From Mimachlamys varia (lineage: Eukaryota; Mollusca; Bivalvia; Pectinida; Pectinidae): a stretch of DNA of 64,000 nt. The translations under genes and the position numbers were made by a program. Every line of letters begins with the position of its first letter. Position 1 is the first letter of the stretch. Of the stretch, positions 1 to 12,100 are shown piece by piece. Location of the stretch: assembly GCA_947623455.1 (NCBI GenBank), contig OX392545.1, positions 23,671,501 to 23,735,500 on the forward strand, read 5' to 3'. Below the pieces are notes generated by a model. It was not told the DNA's origin and did no database searches. It worked only from the letters and a program-made list of their open reading frames with translations.

Positions 1-1593
1 TCGCATCACGTTCTGGAGACGGTTTGTATATCGGCCCTCTTATCCCATTCAAACAAGCAGTTACAACTTGGACAAGATCACCTATCACCGGTATGAAATA
101 GTTGGAACTAAGTTGTTCTTTGAACATTCGCCACTGTTTAAGTCTACCGTGATAGCTTTTTGCTATCCATCGTGTTTTTGTACACCTTTTGTCATCATTT
201 GCTGTTAAACTTTTATGCTGTGACTGACCTACCTGAAGATAAGATGGCATAAATGGCTCGTACCCAGAGGATTTCAAAAGATCTAGGACATCTCTGAATC
301 CTCTGTCAACATTGAAAGTATCATTTTCCTCAAGCCAGGTCTTAAGGTTGCCAATTTTCTCAAGAATAGCCTGTGTAATTTTTGCATCATTTTCATTGCC
401 GTAGAAAGGCCCAATGGTGTCCAAAACATACCCATCTGGCAAAACTATACTCATGAACTTTAAAAGTTACGTTTCTTTTGACCAGAATAAGAGGACCGTT
501 GCAACTTGTGATCTGTACTTTTTGGAATGTAAATATATGTTCCATCTAAAATCACTGTGACCTTATCCCCATAAAAGCATTTAGTGAAGGTGGTGTTGTG
601 ATTCACTGCTTCTGTACGAGTCATGTGGTTCGTGCCAAGGAATTTGTGGACAACAGTTTTGCTTAGTGCAGAAAGTACAGAATGGAATATTCTAGAAACA
701 GATCCCTTTGGCACTCCACAGAGACTACTGAGCTGTGGCCAAGAGATGTTTGTTTTTAGCTTGGCCCAGAACAGTAGAAGAGCATTTTCTGTGGAAGTAG
801 TAGATGTACTTTTCAGATTACTAATGCAAATATCATGGATCTGTTTAAGCTGGACAAGTGTCCATCCTGTCCATGCCTTACAATCATCATCTTTCAGACG
901 TGTGAAATCAAGACGGGGAAGAGGGTCAAACTCTGAAACAGAATGTGTAATGTCAAACAAATCATTAAGGATTTGCTCTGCTCTCTCCGAAAGATGATCT
1001 TTTAATACATCACGATTTGTAAGGTCAACCAGAACATCTGGATGAAGATCATCACCAACTAAATGATCAGGGCACACACGGGAATCATCTGGACACCACA
1101 ACTTATGATAAAAGATAAGATGACGTTTCGCAAGTTTTGGAAGGCGAGTCAAGCCACCATTAACATACTGACAGCAGATTGTACATTTTCTGTTTGAGAC
1201 AGCCCCATAAAACAGATGTTCAACTTTCATTAGAGGCAACTGATTTGGAGCCAATTTAGGACTGGCTTCCTGACTACATTCATCATTATCAGATATGTTC
1301 ATTTCAGCATTTTCTGTCTCAAAATTGTCACCTTCTGTAGCACCATCTTTTTCCCCAATTCTTGCAACCTTTTCAAATGAACTATTAGACCGCCTTCTAT
1401 CATATTTCTTGAAGCATTTGTAATATAGCTTGGCTTCACCAAAACTTGTAACATCTACCCCATCTAATTTCAACATTTCCAGCAACCATTCATATTCAGG
1501 TGCCAATGCGTTTCTGGCAGAGTAGCTTTTAGCCTTAGCCTTGTCTTTGAATCTAAAAGAACAATTTATCCCAACACATTTACCTTCCATCAC
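1..1593 (-). pseudogene. PIF/Harbinger-type (ISL2EU-like) DDE transposase, frameshifted, cut by window edge
   Basis: The reading frame starts at 1593 and runs to a stop at 460 (377 residues). It then continues in another frame from about 468 to base 1, so one base appears to be missing near 467-472. The N-terminal half has a Cys/His cluster (C137, C140, H158, C167, C174, H177) that looks zinc-binding. It is followed by a helix-turn-helix-like stretch (WPQLSSLCGVPKGSVSRIF) and the start of a DDE_Tnp_4 nuclease fold with VILDGTYIYI (first catalytic Asp, residue 350). Past the break, NVDRGFRD supplies the second Asp. The segment that normally carries the third acid reads RWIAKSYHGRLKQW, with Lys where ISL2EU-like relatives usually have Glu. 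The family assignment rests on motif recall. The element lies beyond the last visible IFT57 exon, so it is probably intronic. It is likely dead: it has a frameshift and a probable lost catalytic residue. Confidence 0.75.
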
Positions 1594-2996
1594 AGTTTGA
1601 AAAACAGGTTCACCAGAAACCCCTTATTGCATAAAAACAATTGGTTTCAATTTTTGTGAAAAACAGTAAAATAATTATATTGCAAAATATACAATTACAA
1701 CAAATACACAAGTAAATTAATCAATTCATAAACAATTCATTGGTGTTAACATTTAATCACTTTCCTACAAACCGGTAACTTCTGGTGTGTTATCACATAT
1801 ATAAGGACTACCTGTCCTAAAATGACAATATAAATGTTTCAAGAAATATATAAATAAATTAAAGAAAAACTCTCAAAACCATTCTATAGAAAACAGTAGT
1901 TTCTGTTAGGAAAAACAACAATCAACAAAACCAATCTGTTTTGAAAAATTCATTTATATATATATATATACACAAACATTCAGTAAGCTATAAACAGACT
2001 ATGTGCTGTCTTGATGCGGACAGTAATAGAAATGAGGGAGTGGAACACCTTGTTTTATACCTTATGCTGAAATATACAGTTACCGGCCACAATTATTCAC
2101 CCCTCCAAATAAAGTTTCAAAGCCCGATTTTGAAAAAGAGTTCTTTATGATGTTTAATCGAACTGTGTAGTATTTACCTTATCAATTCATACTTAATATT
2201 ACATACAAGTGCGAAACTAACATATGCATTAGTAGTAGCACTTCTTGTACAACAGTGGGGATGGAAAATGTGGGATACTTCTTGCTTGAAAATTATTTTC
2301 CAACCAACAAAGCAAAAATTTACACTTTCTGAGGCGTATACTGATGATAATAAATGATTATTTCATGACTTTTATCTTTACCTGGTGACGAAGTATTTCA
2401 GTGAAACTTTAAGACATTTTTGAATAAAACTGACATGTCTAAAATAAGTTTACAAAAACAATCATTTCATTACATAGGTATATGCCAATATGGTATTAGA
2501 ATAATCTTTATGGTCCCCTTATTGCATTCCACTAGGTACAATCTAAATTTGAAATAAGATAGTGATTTAGAAAAGAAAAATGTTGGGGTACCCATCTTGT
2601 GTTATAAGGACTTCGACAAGGTGCAATCCTAAGACTCCCAGGTAATGAAATAAATTAAGAAATATATTTGGATGATTGATTTGTCACAGGTAATTGACAT
2701 GTGAAGTATGAAGGAAATGTAAGCGTGGGCAGTTTTGAAACTGCACTTTTTACCATATCAACAATTCAAATCATTCTAGATCTAAGCAATACTATTGAAA
2801 AAAGACCTTCATGAAAAGTAACATTTAATAGAGAAACATAAACAGTATTCCTGCTAAATTTTGTTGACATGTTTTTAAAAAAAAAAATCATTAGTCAACA
2901 AATGCCAGTCAGTAAACAAAGTAAATTTTCATTCAAATTTAAAGAACTCTGTTGAAACCGTAACTTATCAGGGCAGTACCAGTCATGTGTCCTCAC
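1594..2996. other. AT-rich IFT57 intron, nothing recognised
   Basis: The region holds a short TA microsatellite near 1955 and an A-run near 2877. No exon, RNA gene or repeat family was identified. Confidence 0.5.
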
Positions 2997-3119
2997 CTTG
3001 TTATCGGTACGGATGGTGACCTTCAGCTGTGGCTGGACACGCTCCACCTCTAGTTTCCAGTCGGCAGCATCTGTAGTAGACTCTAGAATGTCGTCTGGTT
3101 TGGTGCTCTCATTAGCTTG
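2997..3119 (-). CDS. IFT57: IFT57 coding exon 7 (last in window)
   Basis: 41 codons, QANESTKPDDILESTTDAADWKLEVERVQPQLKVTIRTDNK, almost identical to the vertebrate stretch just before the long coiled coil. The donor GTGAGG shows the gene continues. I found no following exon (family motif DWR.HVDQM) in bases 1-2996. Confidence 0.94.
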
Positions 3120-6100
3120 CTGTACAGATAAGTAGAGGTCAGAGGTTTAATAAATGATTTTATTTATTTACTTTACAATAATTATAAAACAAGATCACTC
3201 TTGTTGGTCTAGGTCTAGGTGTTAGCATGAAGGGTCTTTTCAGTTATGGTGAAAAGAAACTGTAGAACCCAGAGAAAACCTATGTAGTCAAGTAGGTGAC
3301 CCCATACCTTTTTATATTCTGTTGGGGAATCAAACCCCAGCCGCCTTGGTGAAAGGCAAGTGTGCTATCCAATGCACAAACTGACCACACAAAGTCAGGA
3401 GTTGGAAAATTCTCCAGCATTTTATAACAAATTATAGCATACTGGTATAATTTATAACACATGCAATGTATATAACCACTTGTAGGTTATTACATGTGTA
3501 TACACATACAGTGGAACCTGGACTCGGAGTGGGGGGGGGGGGGGAGGAACAACATATCCCAGTCCTTCATTTAAGCTGAATTGAATGTTTAGTGTGAGGT
3601 TTGGTCAGGACTGATGAAATACTCCAAATAAAAATGGTTTTTTGATTGATTTACCTGAATTTGAGATAACAAGGTCTCAATTTACAGACTGAGATAGTGA
3701 AAATATATGATGTGGCCTAAACCTGTTAACATTATACTGACAGAAAAACAATAACACTTCACATCTAGATGATTTAAGACCTAGTCTTATTATTGGTGTC
3801 TTTGGATCTTAAGTTTACAAACGAACAACTCAAGTAATTAAAATGATCTTGCTGAACGATACAACACATTAAAAGTAAAAGATAATCGAACACAAAATTT
3901 AATATCTATCAAATCTAATTTACATTTTGTAATAAATGTCCCGGTGTTTAATCCAACCAAACTTAAAGTGATACAAGATAATTATCAAAAACAATCTTAT
4001 AATGAGCTACAATATGTGCAATTCTCATTAGATTTTACACTTGGCAATTTTCTGACACTTTATTTCTTCGCCATCTCTCTTACCATTAAAAACTTCTAAA
4101 GAATGCAGATTTGAATGAGTATCATGTAGAAATTGATACCTACCTTACTCTGGCCGAGGCGTTTCAGGCCTTCTAAATCCATGATCTGTTCCTCCTCCTC
4201 GAACTCATCATCATCATCACCATGTTGCTGTAAACACACAAATAGGTACATTTACATTACATGATATACCACTTACGTGAAGATGTACATTACCTTATAT
4301 GGAATTATGTACATTAACTTATAATGTAAATATATATGTGTGTACATTACCTTTTATGGAAATATGGTAATTACCTTATAAGGAAATATGTGCATTATAA
4401 TTACCTTAAAAGAAAATATGGTACATTACCTTATATGGAATTATGTACATTACCTTATAATGTAAATACATATGTATGTGCATTACCTTTTATGGAAATA
4501 TGGTAATCACCTTAAAAGGAAATATGTACATTATGTACAAGTAAGTAGATAAGTTTACGGAGCAGCGCGGAGATCAGGATACAATTTTAATCAGATTGAT
4601 ATTATTGTGCTTATATTACCTGAGGTTAATGCTAAAATTACCTAATTTGAAAAAATTTAATTTGCTTTAAATGTATCAATTACAAACACTGACAAATGAA
4701 ATACCACTATATTGATAAATAAAATGTGTGACCACAATGCAGCATTATTTAGTCATCTGTGAAAATCTGTATGAATTCTATGACATGTACATTTTGTACA
4801 TGTAAAAAAACAAGATTTAAATAATTTATCTAGGTAAGTTATAAAGCATGTCTCATTATCAGGACCAGAAAGCTGTAATATAAATAGTGAAAAAATGTCA
4901 GTAAAAGATGTTAACAATAAAATAAAAAATAATGTGAAATAAGCCTTATAATTATGTAATCCTAAGTGAACGCTATCTATGGCATTTACTAATGGTATTA
5001 TAATGTTAGGTACACTAAAAACTACTCTAACTTAACTGTAACGAAAACTGGTCAAATATCTGATAATACAATTGGCTCAGATTTTATGTATATACAGAGT
5101 GGAAAATGAATGGTGTGGTATACACATTTTTTATCTTTTTTTTTGCAATTATTCCAAAAAGATTTGCAAAGTGTTGTTTACAAAATGTACAGAAAATAAA
5201 TAGTTGTTTATACAGCTAGTTGAACTGAAGCATTGCTCCTGATAGCCTTGACCTTGTATATTGTACAATTGTATTGTTTGTCACATTGTGCTTCCATTAC
5301 CCAACAGTTTAAGAGTGCTCTTACAATATATCAGAAGCCCAGACATTTTTTTTGTGAAATTGTACAAGTTCTTTAAAGCATGTCACCAAAGTAAAGAGAT
5401 TTATTTTTAACTTTTTTTAAAAAAAAAAATGAACCATTTATATAAAATTCAGAAGGAATTGGTTATTCAAAGATGTGATGCCTATAACAGCCCTCTCTTG
5501 AAAGTAAATACCGCAGTAGATGCCTGTTTTTCGCTTGCTACTGATGTAGTAGTATATGAAGTATACAACACAGGAACATCAAATTATATATATATATATA
5601 AACAATACAGAGATTTATTAAGTTTCTAATTCTACTTAATAAACAATTAATGTCTAAAACAAAACAGCTAAATCTACAAAATTTAGTGACTGATGAAAAA
5701 TATTAATCAACAGTTTTTATTATTGTAATGTCTAAACTCAAGAATATCATTTGAGAAAAAAGGAAGAAATCAAAATAAAAGGGACAGATAATGATCGAAT
5801 AATTATGATATTATAGACAAATATCTACATGTTATATATAATATTATAAACTAAATAATACAGTAGGTACAACAAAGGATTACTAACATCCATCCCTGAC
5901 TAAAGACGGGCTAGCTTAATTCAATAAAGAAATCAATCTTATCATCAGTTATCTTCCTTTTTTAACTAGAACTGTAAGCCGATGGCTGACTAATACCCCC
6001 CCGCTACCTCTTATTAGAGGTGTCTGACATGTTTTTGAAAAAAACATGATGTAGTACAAGTTGTATATAACATGCATTATATAATGTCAACAGTCAGCAG

Positions 6101-9100
6101 AATTTTAAAAGTCGAACGGACAAATTTTAACCTGTGTATAGTAATCCTCAACATTACTTACTGCAAAGTTTCATTGAAAATGACCCAGTAGTTTAGAAGA
6201 AGTTGTCCAGACATCATGTTATTACGGAAACCAGTGTATAGTCACCTCATTACCATGGCAACCAAAATTTTGACAAACGAAACCCTGTATGCAAATCTAT
6301 ACATGGTCCCCAACAATACTGCCAAGTTTCACTGAAATTGATCCAGTAGTTTAGGAGGAGTTGTCCGGACAACACATTATAATGGAAACCTGTGTATAGT
6401 GACCTGGTTACCATGGCAACCAAAATTTTTACAAACAAAACTCTGCATGCACATCTACACATTGTCCCCAACAATACTGCCAAGTTTCATTAAACTCGAT
6501 CCAGTGGTTTATAGGAAGTTGTCCGGACAACACGTTATTACGGAAACCTGTGTATAGTGACCTGGTTACCATGGCAACCAAAATTTTGACAAACAAACTC
6601 TGCATGCACATCTACACATGGTCCCCAACAATACTGCCAAGTTTTATTGAAATCGATCCAGTAGTTTAGGAGGAGTTGTCCGGACAACATTTTATTATGG
6701 AAACCTGTGTATAGTGACCTGGTTACCATGGCAACCAAAATTTTGACAAACAAAACTCTGCATGCACATCTACACATGGTCCCCAACAATACTGCCAAGT
6801 TTTATTGAAATCGATCGAGTAGTTTAGGAGGAGTTGTCCGGACAACATTTTATTATGGAAACCTGTGTATAGTGACCTGGTTACCATGGCAACCAAAATT
6901 TTGACAAACAAAACTCTGCATGCACATCTACACATGGTCCCCAACAATACTGCCAAGTTTTATTGAAATCGATCGAGTAGTTTAGGAGGAGTTGTCCGGA
7001 CAACATTTTATTATGAAAACCTGTGTATAGTGACCTGGTTACCATGGCAACCAAAATTTTGACAAACGAAACCCTGCATGCACATCTACACATGGTCCCC
7101 AACAATACTGCCAAGTTTTATTGAAATCGATCCAGTAGTTTAGGAGGAGTTGTCCGGACAACATTTTTCTACGGACAGACGGACAGACGGACAGACAGAC
7201 AGACAGACAGACGGACGGACAAGCTGATTCCAGTATACCCCCCCTAACTTCGTTGCGGGGGGGGGTATAATGAAGTAACATATCAGTTATCTCCCTTTTA
7301 TCACAAGGTAACCATTATCACTTATCTCCCTTTTATAATGAGGTAACATGTAAGTTATCTCCCTTTTATAATGAGGTAAGTACATGTATCACCAGTTACT
7401 ATCCTTTATCATGATGTAACTGTAATCAGTTATCTCCCTTTTATCATGAGGTAACTATTATCAATTATCTCCCTTTTATCATGAGGAAACTATTATCAGT
7501 TATCTCTCTTTTATCATAAGGTAATTTTTATCAGTTATCTCTCTTTTATCATGAGGTAACTATTATCAGTTATCTCTCTTTTATCATGAGGTAATTTTTA
7601 TCAGTTATCTCTCTTTTATCAAGAGGTAACTACATGTATTATGAGTTACCTCCCTTATATAAGAGGAAACCAATTAGACACTCCCTTTACAATATCTTTA
7701 TTGCCTAAATTTAATTTCAATAGAGAGGAATCTACCAGTCGGTAGGGCTTGTGAATTTGGTTAACAGCATGAACTAAATATAAATGAAAAGGAATTGATA
7801 TGATATCAGAGTGAAATACAAGAGGGACAATAGTTGTTTACAGTGATGATATACCCACCGACTTCTGCATGTACTGTAAAGTGTTAAATCAAACGTAAAC
7901 AAACATCGGCCAACGATTAGATGTCAACAAACATTTCATTGACAAACCAATAAATGTTATAACAACAAAGCATTAGAATAATTTGTGGATAAAAAATATA
8001 TTGTTGGGTAGCATAAATGATATTTTTTGAAAATTTGGGCAAAGGAAGAAGACTTCAACTGTAACCACATCACGTATTATAATGCCCCCCATTTTCCTTT
8101 AAATGTGTCAAAAATGTGATTTATTGTAAAAAAATATTTTGTAAATTAAAAATTTTCAATTAAAAGTTCCTACTCCCCACATCAGTGGTCAATGGAGAAA
8201 TGACACAGATGATTTTCCACGCATGATTTTAAATGTTCAAACAGGAGGGGAAAATATTGAATAATTACAATTTTAGAATTTTCTTAAAAAAACATATCCA
8301 TCAGAATTTTTAAGATTTGATATTTTTTTACAGAAATAGTGAACATAAACGTAACAAACTGAACACAGCAAACTTGCATCAGCACAAAATCAAGAATAAG
8401 CCATAACACCCTGTGATGTGTAAACAGTGTAAAAAGATTTCAGGGAACTATAGATGCTTTGTGATAATATAAACTTTGTTTATTTCACAACACTTATAAA
8501 ACAAGTCATCACATATGTATCACTCTGTTGACAAGGGTGTTAGTGTGAGGCAGGGTCTTAATGTGAAGGAAAACCAAAGCAGAGAAAACTCATATGGTAG
8601 GGAAGGTAGCCTCCACATCTTTTCAGGTATTATCTGACAATTTATAGAAAGCATGAAACAACCTATGTTTAGCCACCCAAACTGTCCACAGCATCGAGTC
8701 ATGGTTTCTATCAGTTTTACATTGAGTCATGGTTTCTATCAGTTTTACATTGAGTCATGGTTTCTATCAGTTTTACATTGAGTCATGGTTTCTATCAGTT
8801 GTACATTGAGTCATGGTTTGTATCAGTGGTACATTGAGTCATGGTTTGTATCAGTGGTACATTGAGGCATGGTTTCTATCAGTGGTACATTGAGTCATGG
8901 TTTCTATCAATGGTACACGAAGTCATGGTTTCTATCGGTGGTACATTGAGTCATGGTTTCTATCAGTGGTACATTGAGTCATGTTTTATGTCAGTGTTAC
9001 ACAGAGTCATGGTTTCTATCAGTGGTACATTGAGTCATGGTTTTTATCAGTGGTACACTGAGTCATGGTTTCTATCAGTGATACATTGAGTCATGGTTTC

Positions 9101-12100
9101 TATCAGTGGTACACTGAGTCATGGTTTCTATCAGTGGTACATTGAGTCATTGTTTCTATCAGTGGTACATTTAGTCATGGTTTCTATCAGTGGTACATTG
9201 AGTCATTGTTTCTATCAGTGGTACATTGAGTCATTGTTTCTATCAGTGGTACATTTAGTCATGGTTTCTATCAGTGGTACATTTAGTCATGGTTTCTAAT
9301 ATGATAAAGGCAAAGCCTTAAAAGAGCGTAGCCTTAGTAAATCTCTGATATTTACTGAGAATCATTCATGTACTGGTTCAGAAAGAGATCAAATTTTCAT
9401 TATTCAAAATCGGCAAGTAAAATAAAACTGCTTCTCAAACAATGATAGAGATAAATGCAACAGACATCAGCTGAAAGATATTCAGGTTATTTTCACATTT
9501 CAGAAATAACCGATGAAGGCTGAGTGTGACATAACATAATTGTGTGGTGTGCTCCCGGTTTCCCCACTGGAGGGCTACTTCCGGATCAAAAACATCAAAG
9601 GTAAAGGGTAGCAACAAGGGGAAACAACTCTGTTTTATGCATGCATGTGTTACAATTCAAGAGCTACACTCTTATCAGTGGTACATACCTGAAAGAAGTT
9701 TTTCTCCACTTCCCCGAGTGTCAGCTCAGCATCGTCCTCTATCACGGTCTCCTCCTCTGTCTCCTCTGTAGGGTATTCTGGTCTATACAAACATCACATT
9801 ACAAAGTGACAGAGAAAGATGGATTGCGTTAAACAATGCATACGGTCCTAATCATCGTATTTTGTTGTGAGTTTTATACCAGAATTTAGAAAATTTGATT
9901 TACCCAATTTTTAATTCTGCTATCATGACATGAGAAGGAACTGAATTTTGCAGTGTTTGTTAATGGTTAGTCAAACGTATACATTTCACAACAATAAACC
10001 TGTACTCAGCAATAGCATATAACTGAAATCATCAACAAAACTAGTACATGTGTGAGATAATTTTGGCTGTTGCCAAATTAAACATTATTCCTACAGAGAT
10101 ACAGTGTATAGCGCTCTACTCACTTTTCCCAGTTGAAGTTAGTAGACTTAAGAGCTTCGTCTGCGAGTCTGGCAAGGACATAAATTGCATGCTCCCCACA
10201 GCCTTGCTTCAGTTTAGACGGTGGGAAGTCTATTTGGTGTCCCTGTAAAAAAAGATAATGGGAAAAAAATCAACAGAAAGCAGAGTAATAATGTGTTAAG
10301 TGTTTTACTGTATCAAACTAACAGGGAATTCACATTTCAACCTTCAGATCAACAACACTAAGTGTTAATGATACACTAGTACTGTGTTTAATATATCTAT
10401 AAATAAAACAGAATTAAAAGGGACCATTATATACACATTCCTATCCAAAATGGTACTGATTTGAAACCTGGTGTCAGGACTACTACTCCTCTTCTTTACT
10501 TATGTATTACTTATTAAAGACCCAATATACGCAACTTCAAGAAATTTTTCGTGATTCTGAAAAAGTCTGAAAAAAAATCCAGTTGATACCCATACAAAAA
10601 TAAGCCTAAAATGAAGTAAACCTAAGCGGAAACTCACAAGAAACTCTTGACAGGAAAATCCAAAGAATTAAAAATAATTCAGGTGTGGCCCACTTCAACA
10701 ACAATCCAAAGTTAGAAGACAGTTCAAAATGGACACATATTTACAAATACCGAGATTCAACTGCTGCTGTACCGGTATCCGCGCAAGAATTCATCTGGGA
10801 TATTGCTGATATCAGTTAATCTTAACTAAATCTATAAATATAATAAGTTATTGCGCTTGATTTTCGCTTCAAGTTTTGGCAAAAGGTCGAATACTGGGCC
10901 TTTAAGAGAACTCTGTATATCACTAGGAATCCCACTGAAACCTAGTAGATGAACCAAAACAGTACAACACGCACATGAACTTGGAAGGACATTGGTTCTT
11001 GAATAATTCTCCTACTCGAGATTTTTCTCATCTGGTTTTATTATATCAAAAGTTCACTTTATACACAAACATATCAAAAATTATACACGGTAATATGTAC
11101 AAAGTTAAACTTTGATACTACAAACCGATGAAAGTTATTGAGGATACTAAAGTATAAACATTATAAATCAAATACATTTCTAACAGAATCAGGACATGAA
11201 GTCTGAAAAATATGTTTGTCATTTTCTTACCGGTAGAAACATTAATTTTGCTGTTTGCAACAGGTCAATACTTACAAGCTTTCTCACTTCTTCCAATATA
11301 CTGGATATCGTGGCATTGGGGTCATCATACTTTAGAAATAAACAAGTACGATTGGAATTGTATTCAACAAGGATATTTGTAATTAAGTGTCACCTTTACA
11401 AATCTACATTTCTTTTCAGAAATTTTTTTACTGTTGTTAATTTTACTGTAGTCATACTTATTCATAATGAACCAATAGTAGGATATATTTTTTTCTCAAA
11501 TATTGAAATGATGCTTTAATCTGATTAAAATACAGATCCTTACTCTCAACACGTTACATTAGGATCTGACAATATACCATAAAAGGTCATGTTATGGTGA
11601 CCTTTGTAGCCTCTTAACTTCACACTCTAGTAGAATAGTCTAGCTAGTTAATGACAGTTGATGCTGTCATATACAGCAGGTCATTTTGTCACAAAATGGC
11701 AATTAGCTAGTTGTGAAGAAATGACTGTGCACACAGATAGGATTATGCAAGCATTTTCATGCACAAATATTTGCATTCAAGATTCTGGAAACAGTAATTT
11801 GATTTGTTGGTGAAAAAGGTCACCAGGGCCCAGTTGTTCAAAGGGTGATTAGCTTAATCACTATTTAACAATATTTTTAAAACTTAATTAAATATGTCGG
11901 TGTACAAGGTAAAATCTTCAAATTTTGCATGTAAATTGATACTATTAGATGTTTGATATCTGCAAAGTTGTAACTCAATCTATGGTTTCATTTTAAAGTT
12001 ACAGGATAATTAAAATTTCCGCTAATCACCTTTTGAACAACTGGGCCCAGAACATGACCTCTTATGGGAAGTTGTCAGATCCTGATGTATCAGCAAAGAC

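Noticed and set aside
623..997. Plus-strand 124-residue frame opposite the transposase
   Set aside because: It is the antisense shadow of the well-supported minus-strand transposase.
6250..7281. Series of 60-86 residue minus-strand frames (MAVLLGTMCRCACRV) as a gene family
   Set aside because: They are successive copies of the 158-bp Pearl-like core repeat; the frames end wherever a unit has an indel.
8841..9299. Repetitive peptide frames (SHGFYQWYIE) in the 28-bp array
   Set aside because: They lie in an IFT57 intron on the opposite strand and follow from the repeat; no supporting gene structure.
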